Source: Rhinopithecus roxellana
Lineage: Eukaryota > Chordata > Mammalia > Primates > Cercopithecidae
Reading direction: 5' to 3'
DNA: 64,000 bases
NCBI RefSeq assembly: GCF_007565055.1
Contig: NC_044561.1
Location: 30,707,483-30,771,482 of the forward strand
Part shown: positions 9,705 through 20,584 of the stretch, in pieces
Numbering within the stretch: position 1 is the first letter of the stretch
How the letters are laid out: every line of letters starts with the position of its first letter
Made by a program: the position numbers and the translations under genes
The notes under the pieces: model-generated
Told to the model about the DNA's origin: nothing
Databases searched by the model: none
What the model saw: the letters and a program-made list of their open reading frames with translations, nothing else

Positions 9705-11425
9705 TTGATTCATTTTTACAGACTGCTCTGTAAAGCAAATAAGCTAAGAGTTTGTACGAACTGACATTAATAAAAGGTAAGAATAATATTATTGGCATCT
9801 TGAATTCATTTGCGTTAATATCAGAAGTAAAAGTTTGCTCTAAAAGTCTGCTCTACTAAAATATTAAATTTCATGCTGAGATACTATCTGACTTTTATAC
9901 AAACATTGTTACTTGTTAGTTACCTTGTAATTGTTATACTATTTCCCCTGTGATACTGAAGATTCTCACTTCAAAATGAGCTGAAGATGTGACTCATGAG
10001 TTTACACAAAATGAAAAATGTGGTTTTTGTTCTTAATAAAGAGAATTTATGTGCCTGGTACATTGCTAAGACCAATGAACTGGCAGAGTCCAGATGGAAG
10101 CCAAGAATACAAGATGCTATGAGTACTAAACAGGGACTCCGAAATTACTTTCATCAATAACCTCTGGCATCTGTGACCACCTTATCCATTCCTGGGATTC
10201 GTTTTTTGTTTGTTGCTGTGGTGGTTTTCCTTGTTGCTTTGAATAGGAGTGGCCAAGGGAGAGGATATCTGAGATTGGGTACAGGGTGTGTATGCAGTTA
10301 GAACATTAGGGCTATAGCAGTATTATCTTTAAACTTGAACACCTTAGAAATGGATAACACCCATAGCCACACATCTAAAAGATAGAGATTTTTTAAATAC
10401 CCTAAAAACTGCTTAATTTGTAACCTTAACAACAACAAAAAAATTACATCTGCTGAATTATGTTCATATCTGTGAGATTTAAGAAATGTTACCCAGGATC
10501 TACATAAATATTCCACTTATGACAAAGAGAAGATGATTGTGATTATGGAAAAGAGATAACTTAAATATTTGAGATAGTTTTTAAGGATCTTCTGTTAGCA
10601 AATGTTAATGCAGTAAGGAAGAGATCGTGATCCTTCTGAAAGTCAGCGAAAGAGAACCAAAAAGGGATGACATAAACTTCACGGGCATATGCTATTTTAA
10701 GATTTGCACAGATTTCTGCACACTAAAAAGGGGGCCGTTCTATCACTCCACACATATGAGAGGGTGAGAGAGAACATCTCTAGTAACAGGGGCCATCCGC
10801 TGTTGGGTTCAGCCATTCTCTCTTAGAGGCACCAGAGGGCACCAGAGGGCGTGAAGATCAGAGCAGCAAGCCCCTCTACACGCTGCATCTTTGTGCTAGC
10901 TTCCACCATAATTAACACCTGCAGAATCCTGGGTTAGTTCTCTCACCATGCACTTGAAATGTGCCAGCTTTTAAGAACCCTTATCGGCACTCATCTTGAA
11001 TTTAAGGCACACTCATTAGAGGTAAGCTGAGAAATTGGAGTCAAGGAGTCAAGCAGAGAGAAGGGGATAAGCACATGGACACATTGTCTTTGGTGGTTAA
11101 GAGGAACATTGCTAAAGCAAACGGCCTATCTCTTATTGGCCTTTCCTCCTCCCTGACATCACTCTATACTTATGCTTACTGAAGTAGTACATAAGAACTG
11201 TGTCTGACCCTCTAAGGAAGGATGGGCACAGGAAACAAAGTATAACAAAGGAGGCAACACTACAATGACTTAGAGGATTTAGTTTTTAAGAGCTTTTCCC
11301 CTATTGATGGATGCTCGACTGATTTTATCTCATCATCAACCTTGGAAGCTATTAGCAAAGGAAATTGCACTTACCATCTGTGATGTCCTGGCAATAACTT
11401 AATATTGTTCTGAAGGTTTAATTCA
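9705..11425. other. Unassigned sequence, no gene seen
   Basis: About 1.7 kb without a repeat I can name. It contains the CTCF-like double motif at 10830-10853. Frames are short (at most 72 codons) and unremarkable. Confidence 0.45.
10830..10853 (+). promoter_or_regulatory. Candidate CTCF-like core motifs in tandem
   Basis: The decamer accagagggc occurs twice in direct succession (10831-10840, 10841-10850). The second copy reads caccagagggcgtg, close to the known CTCF core (CCACNAGGGGGCGC-type). Binding is inferred from the motif only. Confidence 0.35.
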
Positions 11426-11429
11426 AATC

Positions 11430-11770
11430 GATTTAATTCAGCAAACATTTATTAATCTCATGAATGTTTGGCACCATGCTAGAAGCTAAGGGATACCAAG
11501 ATGAACAATGCAAAATGTTTTATTTTTACGTCAAAGGCCTTAAAACCTAATAAAACATAAGAAAAAATATTAGAAAGTACAATACAGGCTGGGACATGAA
11601 AAAGTATAAACAATATGCTTAATCATTCATTTATTCACTTAATAAATACTTTGGCAACTATTATATGCTAGGAACTATACTATGTGTGTTTGTAGACATT
11701 GGTTAACAAAGCAGATTTGGGTTCTGTTCTGCCTTCACAGAGACAGTTTGGGAAATGATGGAGTGTTATG
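11430..11770 (-). repeat. L2 LINE 3' fragments
   Basis: Two successive segments look like reversed L2 ends: 'cagcaaacatttattaatct' near 11441 and 'tcatttattcacttaataaa' near 11627. The second is followed by a diverged copy of the L2 terminal UTR, including a 'tgttctgccttcacagag' block. Two ends in a row suggest two overlapping copies or a tandem duplication. Confidence 0.6.
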
Positions 11771-11934
11771 ATAAAGAAACATTTGGCATGGGAGAAAGTT
11801 CCGAAAATCTACTTGAATAGGGTGGAATGAATGAACTTCCATAAGAGATGACATTTGAGAAGAATCAATGCATCCTAAGGATTAGGAAAAATACATTTTA
11901 CATATGCCAAACAGCTAAGGTGAAGATAGTGAAA

Positions 11935-11982
11935 AATATTTGTGTATATATATGTGTGTGTGTATACAGATATATATACAGC
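11935..11982. repeat. TG/TA microsatellite
   Basis: Alternating tgtatatatatgtgtgtg and tatata units; a short, impure simple repeat. Confidence 0.8.
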
Positions 11983-12284
11983 TTGGCCTAATTAAGGAAC
12001 CCACAGAAGGCAAGCTGTAGTATATGTAATAAACAGTATGCAAATGACAGTCTATATAGAGCCTTGTAGATGATATTAACTGAAGAAAGATAGAATACAT
12101 CTAGCCACAGGGATCCACAAATCTTTACAAAGAAGGTTTCCATTTGAGAAGGATGAATAAGATTTTGACAAGCATGATAGTAGAAAGCAGGATTTCTGGA
12201 TAAAAGCAATGTTACGAGCTTAGACACAAAAGTGATAGTTTGTGTATGATTTAGACCTTAACAGGCATCAAGGTGTGAGTGGAG

Positions 12285-12311
12285 GATTCAATTGCACTAG
12301 GCAATTGAATC
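12285..12311. repeat. Perfect 11-bp hairpin
   Basis: GATTCAATTGC at 12285-12295 and its exact reverse complement at 12301-12311 enclose a 5-nt loop (actag). No flanking gene gives it a role. Confidence 0.8.
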
Positions 12312-12755
12312 GCTCGCCATAAGGCTGGAAGCACAGGTTGGAAAACATAATGGAGAACGTGGATAAATTACTGGTTCATCAGGGGCATGAAGGGAAGTCA
12401 CAGACATTATTACTGCCGAACAGTGATACCGTTGGCATTCCAGCTCAGATAGTCTAATTTGGCAGAAGCATGCATTGTACATTGGCGGGGACAGAAAGAG
12501 AATTTAGCATCTCTAGACATCTACATTGATGGTATTAAGCTCTTAGGGTGGTAAAAGTGCAACGAGAAGCAGCGTACAGATAAGAAAGTCATTGCCGAGG
12601 CAAAGTCTGATTATTGGATGTGAATTGGCTGAGAGGATCAAGTCAGAGGAAAACTTTTAAAATTAATAATAATAACTTACATTTAACCCTGAGTAACTGA
12701 GAAAGTATTAATGCTACTACTAGTTAATTATGGCTAAGTAAAGCAAATGTGAATT

Positions 12756-12808
12756 CTATGTGTATACACATACACATGTGCGTGTGTGTGTGTGAGAGAG
12801 AGAGAGGG
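12756..12808. repeat. TG/GA microsatellite with palindromic start
   Basis: A 16-bp palindrome, tatgtgtatacacata, runs into a (TG)n tract and then a (GA)n tract. Frames crossing it are artefacts of the repeat. Confidence 0.8.
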
Positions 12809-13101
12809 AAACAATAGTGCTGCAATCTGAATAAACAAAACAGAGTAATTAGGCAGTACCACAGCAATACTGTTGAGAATGATTAGGTGTGTTTTTGAAA
12901 GCATGATCCAGCATCCCAATGCAACCAATGGAAAAATGGAAGTCCAGCTAAGGATACAGAGAATGCAGTGATAGTTGTTTCAAAGATATTTGACTTGATG
13001 TAGTAAAGAGACAACCAGCCATTGCAATGAAGATGCAGAACTTCAGAGGGATCAAGCCCAGAAATAGAAATATGAGAAGATTATGCAGAGAAACAATAAT
13101 T

Positions 13102-13405
13102 TTGTGGTTTTGTTTGTTTGTTTGTTTTTTGAGATGGAGTCTCACTCTGTCACTGGAGTGCAATGGCCCGATCTTGGCTCACTGCAACTTCCGCCTCCCA
13201 GGTTCAAGGGATTCTCCTGCCTCAGCCTCTTAAGTAGCTTGGATTATAGGCTTGCACTATCATGCCCAGCTAATTTTTGTGTTTTTAGTAGAGATGGAAG
13301 TTTCGCCATGTTGGCCAGGATGGTCTCGAACTCCTGACTTAGTGATCTTCCTGCCTCGGCCTCCGAAAGTGCTGGGATTACAGGCATGAGCCACGGCTCC
13401 CAGCC
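13102..13405 (-). mobile_element. Alu SINE (AluS-like)
   Basis: A reverse-complement Alu beginning with a TTTG-rich tail (about 13108-13130) and ending 'cacggctcccagcc' at 13405. The direct repeat acaataatt/acaatagtt at 13093-13101 and 13406-13414 (one mismatch) is the probable target duplication. Minus-strand reading explains the overlapping 84- and 114-codon frames. Confidence 0.92.
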
Positions 13406-13414
13406 ACAATAGTT

Positions 13415-13735
13415 AAAGTATAGAAACAATGAAACTGCTAAGAAGTAACTTATAAAAGAAATAGAAGATGACAGGAGAGACGCAGGAAGGCAAAATAGAA
13501 AAAATGATGGGAAGAAGAAGGAAAAGGACAATGAGAGTGAAGAGAAGAGCAGAGAGCTAAGAATTATACCTCTAGCAATCCCTAACATTATAAAGAAGAT
13601 GAAAATGGTTCATTAAAGGACAGAGAAATGGAGAAGATAAAGTGTCAAACAGGCAGAACGAAGAAGAGCCAGTGAAAGAAAAAGAAGTGCTGAGAAGAGA
13701 GTAGCACTTCAGTTAAACAAGGTCAGGGTCACAAT
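13415..13735 (-). repeat. Purine-rich region, possibly old L2
   Basis: Strongly A/G-biased sequence (for example 'gaagaagaaggaaaaggaca'), similar in composition to the reversed L2 region near the end of ORF2. Similarity is weak; simple purine bias is an alternative. Confidence 0.3.
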
Positions 13736-13797
13736 TTTATGCCATACCCTTACTCAAATATATGGGAAATCTTGACATATGTATTTGAATAAGGATG

Positions 13798-13852
13798 GGA
13801 TATATAATACACATGTATACACATATACAGACATACATACCTATACATATGA
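13798..13852. repeat. TA/CA-rich simple repeat
   Basis: Impure run of tatacacata-like units; low complexity only. Confidence 0.7.
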
Positions 13853-14195
13853 AAATTGGATAGAGAAAAGATTTTATAATGAAGGAAACAAACAAACACA
13901 AGAAAATGATTATAACTTGAAACCAAAAGCTATAAAGAATATTTGCCAACTACTGTCAAATCTGAACCAAAATCAAACAGGATAACAAAAAGAAAAGGCA
14001 TATCTTCTCATTCTTTAAGCAGAGTGCAGATTTTCTTCTACACAATGTGTCATAATACTTCAAAGTCCTGCTGTGATGTTTTGAGTAAAGGAGGAATATA
14101 TAAGATAAATCACAGAAAAACAATATGGATGTCCCAGTGCATTGCAGAACAGCTCCGCGAAATGACAGGACAAACGGTGAAGAAGGAGCATTTCT

Positions 14196-14396
14196 TTGCT
14201 TTCTTTCCTTCCTTCCCTTTCCCTTTCTCTCCTCCCCTTTCCTTCCTTCCTTCCCTCCTTCCCTCCTTCCCTCCTCCCTTCCTCCCTTCCTCCCTCCCTC
14301 CCTCCCTCCCTCCCTCCCTCCCTCCCTTCCTTCCTTCCTTCCTTCCTTCCTTCCTTCCTTCCTTCCTTCCTTCCTTCCTTCCTTCCTTCCTTCCTT
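14196..14396 (-). repeat. TTCC/TCCC polypyrimidine microsatellite (Alu tail expansion)
   Basis: About 200 bases of almost pure pyrimidine: mixed TTCC/TCCC units, then a (TCCC)n block (about 14290-14325), then a long (TTCC)n run to 14396. On the minus strand it is a GGAA/GGGA repeat continuous with the 3' end of the adjacent minus-strand Alu. It lies inside that Alu's target duplication, so it is the mutated and expanded poly-A tail. Frames encoding Ser/Pro/Phe or Lys/Glu/Gly repeats here are artefacts. Confidence 0.95.
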
Positions 14397-14675
14397 CTGA
14401 GTTTCGCTCTTGTTGCCCAGCCTGGAGTGCAATGGCACGATCTCGGTTCTCTGCAACCTCCACCTCCTGGCTTCAAGCGATTCTCCTGCCTCAGCCTCCT
14501 GAGTAGCTGGGATTACAGGCATGCACCACCACACCCAGCTAATTTTGTATTTTTAGTAGAGATGGGGTTTCTCCATTTTAGTCAGGCTGGTCTTGAACTC
14601 CCAACCTCAGGTGATCTGCCCCTCTTCGACCTCCCAAAGTGCTGGGATTACAGCCATGAGCCACCGTGCCCAGCC
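14397..14675 (-). mobile_element. Alu SINE with expanded tail
   Basis: Complete reversed dimer from 'gagtttcgctcttgttgccc' to 'caccgtgcccagcc'. The target duplication is aaggagcatttct at 14183-14195 and aagaagcatttct at 14676-14688 (13 bp, one mismatch). The repeat thus encloses both the Alu and the pyrimidine tract. Confidence 0.95.
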
Positions 14676-14689
14676 AAGAAGCATTTCTA

Positions 14690-17640
14690 TTCTGTGTCTT
14701 CCATTTTCTATTTGGCCAGCGGGGAGGAGGATCCAGGGGCAAAGGAGGCTGAGGAAGAAAACAGGAAGTAGTGACCATACAACATACAACCAAAGGGCCC
14801 GTGAATCCAAAGACTTCTGAGCGCTACCTTTTTGGAAGGCAAAAACACGATGTGCCCTGAGAGAAAGCATGTAACAGAGTGAGAGAGGGTTTTCAGGCCA
14901 CATGCTGAATCAAGGCTGCAGTCTCTTGCCACTCACTTCCTACTTTGTTTCCCCTCCACATCCAATTATTCAACACTACTAATTCCATAGAAAAATGAAA
15001 AATAGTCTCAAAGGATCCCATATGGAACATGGGTGTAGATAGTGCCAAGAAATTTAAAGGGAAAAAGAACAATAAGCAAAAAGCAAATGAGAACAAGTAC
15101 TCCAAGAGGAAACCAAAAATTATATTAGACAGATAACTTTATTTTCTCAAATAAATTGTAGACAAGATGGTCTCCTGAAGGAAGAAGCAGGGATGATGTA
15201 AATGATAAAGGCATACAAATGAGAAATAAGAAAAAAGCAAGGAAGGGAGTTCATATAATTAACAAACAAATGAGAGTAACAAACATTTGAGAGGGAAAAA
15301 AGTCACATTTGAGTAACCAATGCAGAATTAACAGAAATAAAAACCACAGAAACATGACGGACAGGCTTGAAATATCTCACAAAACAAAGTAGAAAATAAT
15401 AAGGATTTTTGAATGACCATAAATATGGTAATAGCATTGGTAAAATGGCAATAATGTATTTTACCATAAATGTGGTAAAAGAAATAAATACGGTAAAAGA
15501 TGTTTGTCATCTTTTTTCTTAATGAGTATTCCTGAAAAAGAGAACTCAGCAAATAAAGGAGAAAAAATAATTCCACGAATATAAAGGAAAAAAAAGTGTT
15601 TCCTAAAATAAACCAATAGTCATTCTAGATAGGCACCCTATGTTTCTGGGAAAATTTTAACATTGCAATCATCATAAACATGTTCTAGTGAAGTTATTTA
15701 ACTTTAAAGATAAAGAAAATATCTCACATGAGCATGCAGGAAGGAATAATATAAATGTCCTTGGATTTCTCTTTCTTCACATCTCATATCTGAAGACAGT
15801 GGACAGTCTTATAAATTTTGAAAGCAAGAAAAAGAATGTTATACTCTCCTGAATTGCTCTTCTGGTACAGACAAGTATTCTGGAACAAAACAAAATTTTC
15901 CTGGAAGAATTACATGGTAAGAATATCCAGGAAAAAAAAAGATACTTGAAAATAAAGAATAGAGCCAAGATCAATCAACTATGAAAAGTATTTATATAAA
16001 TGCTATAAACTTAAATGATGTAAAAATAATACGTACTATAACTCACCAAAACAGAAAAGTAGCAAAGTAAATGAAGTGAGAATATGTGTGAGGGTATTGA
16101 ATGGTTTTACAGAGTGAAGAGTCAAGGGATATCTGCAGTAAAAATCCACAATGTGTCTAATATTCATGTTTTTGTTATAGTTTCCTTAATCAAAAGGGAT
16201 TTGCAGTAGTTAATTAGCTTGCCTTGAAGAAACGTTTTCTTACATTTCGCCAATTCCTGTAGTTTCACTTCAGCATCTCTTTCCTTAATTCATCTAAAAT
16301 TAAATGTAATAGCTTTATTGAAGAAGAGAAGTATAAGACAAATCAGCAGTCAGAACTTGGGGCTTGAGATCTTTCTTAATGGCATATGTAGACCCCAGCT
16401 GAGAGTTTAATTTTGACCCTCAGGTGTTAGTGCTGCTAGGTATTAGCTGATGTCAGATATTTGGTAGCACTAATCGAACAGTTTAAGAACTGCAGGAATA
16501 TATATGTTGCATCCAAAGGTAAAACAAATCAGGGCTCTATACCTATAAATTTAAAAAAAAATCATATTCTTAGGAATTAAAATAAAATTAAGCCAAAGGA
16601 AAAACATGGAACGACAAAGATGTTTATTAGAGCAAACATCAAATTAAGACCAATAAACCACTGAGTGTGTACTCTGGAGACATTGTGCCTTTCCAAATGG
16701 CATAATGACAGTGTGAGTACAACTCACTCTGTCACTCTCCTGTCAGAAAATGACGGTTGCCTATGTCAGTTCTATTCCCAGAGCACTGACTATCGCAGAG
16801 GGAAAATTTGGATGTGACAGCACCAACTTCCTGCCCTACAAATAGGAGTCTGTGGGGACTGAACCAGTGCAGAGGAAGAATCATCGCTCTAGAAGGAGTG
16901 AGTGTGTAAATTTAAATCAGCAGCAAAGCAGAGCCCGGTTACTGAAGGAAGGAAAGCTGGTTACAAATTTTCTCCCTCAGTTAGTCCCCTTCCCCAACCC
17001 TGACAAATGAATTAATTTGTAGGTCCATTTCTGCGAAGTTAAAAGGCATCTATCTTCTCCTGGGATTTTCTTCTTCTAAAGAAATGGAGATTTCTGTCTC
17101 CCCACTGTCTGGTGAAGCTTTCAACAGGAATCAAAATTCTAAAATAAGAAATGCTTTAGAATATCAGATCCACATCTCCTTCACCTAAGAAAAATATATA
17201 AGGCCTTTTACATTTTAAAAAATCTTACTTTCAACAAATTTCAAAATATTGGCACAGTTGGAGTTATGTATCCATCAACCAGCAGTGTCATATTTTTGTG
17301 ATGTTTCATATCTCACAACGTCCATTTGCTCTTCATTGTAGATCAGATGTTAGCTCTACTTTTTGAGAAAATTAGAAACGAAAAACAAGAATGAATGAAC
17401 CAGAGCAAACAAATATTGTAAGTCCTCAAAAGGCAAAGTTACAATGTGAGCAGAATTGGGTTGAACTCAGGGGTCCTGATTCAAATTCTAGGTATGTGTC
17501 ACTGTCTTGCACTGCAACAGTCATTACCTGGGATCTCTAGAGGGCGTTAGCAACCATCATTCACCAATCCAACAAGTTTTTAAAATATGGTACTTTGACA
17601 ACGTGAGCCTACTGACAAGGACCTGCCCACAGAATCATTC
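14690..17640. other. Repeat-poor unassigned sequence
   Basis: Nearly 3 kb in which I recognise no Alu, L1, LTR or DNA element. It includes purine-rich patches (15160-15300) and a small foldback, ggtaaaat/attttacc, near 15440-15465. No frame longer than about 80 codons has any known motif, so no gene is called. Confidence 0.45.
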
Positions 17641-17649
17641 TCATGTTGT

Positions 17650-17760
17650 GTGGATATTTATTAAGCCCTACTGAACATATACCATTAATGAGGCTAGGGA
17701 GCTCAGAACTGAGAACACAGATGGAAAAACAAGAAGGTAAACAAATAATTGGGTTGTAGA
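17650..17760 (-). repeat. Possible L2 LINE end fragment
   Basis: 'gtggatatttattaagccc' followed by a diverged 'gaacacagatggaaaaaca' segment is consistent with a reversed L2 end. Short and diverged, so tentative. Confidence 0.4.
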
Positions 17761-20580
17761 GTCAGAAATATATAATAGGGAACATCCTCAAATATCCTTT
17801 ATTATATATACCTTATCCTGCACTATTCTGCAGTCATTAAATGCAACATATGATCTCTGGAAAGGTCACCCAGAAAGTCTATAGGGATATTAAACTGTGA
17901 GTGTTATTGGAAATGTTCTTCACAGAGTGCAAAAAACCATCAACATTGGAGCTGTATTGAATGCCAACATATTAAGATTTCTGCCAAGTAGCAATCTGTA
18001 AAGCTAAAGTTTTTGATGAAATAATGACATAAAAAGTTAATGTTGACTTGTCTACCAGATAGTTTGGAGATATCACTGCCTGATTTTTGCTCTTCTTTTG
18101 TTGATTAAAATGACAAGAAGTAATGAATTTTCACCATTGGAATTGACTGTCCTACATGAGAAAAGATTTTTGAAAATCTAAATACCAAAAACATATTGCT
18201 GTGCCAAATACTGAATGCTTTTTTTTTTCGTCTGAAGTTAACAACAATCTTAAGTTAACTCCAAAATATGAGGACAAAAACTTTTGAAAATTTCTAGTAA
18301 GTTTTCAGAATTTGAAGTGTGCTGACCCACACCTAGTATAGAGATCTTTTCTTCGCTTCCTTTTATTTCTCCATTTCTAATTTCACTCTGTGTTCCTAAG
18401 AACGAACATAAGCATCCTCTTGCAACAAATGTTTTATTTTCTATTCTCAGTATAGTTGCAAATCACTATGAAAATAAACGGAAATGGGGAGAAGAACTAT
18501 ATTACATTTCTGGTTGTCTTTTCTAACTATCAACCCAAACCAAAACATACATAATCTTTTAAATATTCACTTTTAAAAGCAAACAATAGCCTGAGTGATT
18601 CAAAAGGTGAATTTATCAAGATTATTTGTAATTGGCTTTGTAATGCATTACGTATTTTTGGCAGAACACACTAGTGAGTTTGCTAAGGCAAAGCACATAG
18701 AAAAAAGGGATCATCTAGAGATTTAGAATATTCCATAATAATTCACTCAGAAAAAAATAAACATTTGATCGTATGAGACAGAGTCAACAATTAAGTCAAA
18801 GAAGAGTTGCACCTGAGAAACAGTCAAATGTATTTATACAGATTTGAGTGTTGCTTATTTTGTAGCTGCGTGAAGGTAGGCATTTGGGATGAGGCAACTG
18901 ATCCAAGCAAACAGAAACCATTGTTTCCAGAAAATGCTTCCAAGAGGGAGGGGCAAAGAGAGAAAGCAGTTGTAAAGGAAATAGGAAATTTGTCAAAATT
19001 ATAAACAAAAAACAGTATATACCTCGTCCATTATTTTGCAATAATGATGACACGATTCTCCAATAGAGAGTGGCACATAGCAAAGCCTGACTTGTCAGAG
19101 GTCAGATATATTCAATAACATATTTTGGCTTAACTTTTCAATGATGTATGTTCCTTTGTGAGTCTTCACTAGATGTGGATCAGCTCATGGCTATAGATGG
19201 AATCATTATTCTAATTTCAAAGAAAATGGGGCAAAAGAGTGAATAGGGAAGCTCACACTTATTAGCACTATTGGAAGAATCACTACTTAACTTCTTAGAA
19301 TGTGTCAGAAGTATTATTCTCAAATTACAAGTAGTATGACATCTTCAGATGGGATTAAAATAATTATGAAGTGTTCAAAAATCTCTGCCATGGGATCTAA
19401 ATTTGCAGTGTTTGCCAAACAGAAAGAAGCCATAGACAAGCTTAGACAATTTTGATGCAGACTTTACAAATTTAGAAGCATTCAGTTGCTTACCTTAGCT
19501 TATTTTTGCTGAATTCAATAAAGGCATATTGATTTTCTATTGACAGTGGGAAAGTTATTATAGCCATCATCATCAAGTTAAATATCACTGTCTAATTTAT
19601 GGTAGTGTGTACACTAGTACAATTTCATAAAAATTAAAATGCATTTAATAAAGCTTTCTTATTTGCTAGTATAAGTAAATTTTTAAAATAAGAAAAGCTT
19701 AATATTATATATGTTTTTTTCTAGATGGTTAAACAATGCCAAACCATCCAGTGTAAACTTAAGTTCAGTCAACCATTATAACCATCCAGTTGCTAAGCCA
19801 TGTCTAATTTCCATTTATTTCTCAAGCCAAATCTCCATGTTTTGGCCCCATGTTTATATTTTTTCTTTTTTCCCAGCTGTTGTGTGTATCTTGTAAAATT
19901 GTGTCTATCAAGTAGGTGGGTTTGGTTGCTATTTTCTATAGTATACTATTTTTGGATTCAGCCTTAAGCTTTCTTGTTCTGCATTGAGAGTTACGTCGAT
20001 ATTTCAGCAAGAGACTACTAGAAAATGTCATTAAGTGTTCAGACACAGTGTAAAAACAATATTACGAGCCAAAGCAATTCCTGAATTTATTTTGCAGGAA
20101 ACCATTGCCTTACCACTTTTAGTCCTTGTCAAACCTGATCGACCTTCTGAAAGGCTGTTTTGAAAATATTGTTTCTATAGGTTAGGTATTGATTTCTCAA
20201 GACTGCTGTGGGCACCCCCTTAAAAAGGGTATTTCAGGGATTCCAGTGAGATAAATAGCTACAGTTGTGCTTCATCCTCCCCTTGATTTCAAAGATTCTC
20301 AAAAATTATGTGTAAAAAAAATACATGAAAGACAATGCTATGTATAAACTATGAAGCTTAAATTGTCCCTTCTGATGCATTGCTCGAAATATGAAATGGC
20401 AAATGGTGATTTTTAGAAGAATCTGCAAGACAAAAGTTTTAATATTCCTGAACACTTTGAGACTTCAGATCCCCTTTCCTAAAATGATGTTTGTATTGCT
20501 GGTGAGGCATATATTCCAATCTTTTTTTTTTCTTATTTTTCAAAACTGTGAGTTAAAATAAAAAATAAGATAGGGATGAA
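17761..20580. other. Repeat-poor unassigned sequence
   Basis: A further 2.8 kb with no recognisable repeat or coding similarity. The longest frame (minus, 18796-19083) shows no known domain. Confidence 0.45.
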
Positions 20581-20584
20581 AACA

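Noticed and set aside
13943..14771. Long open frames of 117-192 codons on both strands
   Set aside because: They translate the TTCC/TCCC microsatellite (Ser-Pro-Phe-Leu or Lys-Glu-Gly repeats) and the adjoining Alu; simple repeats without stops, not genes.
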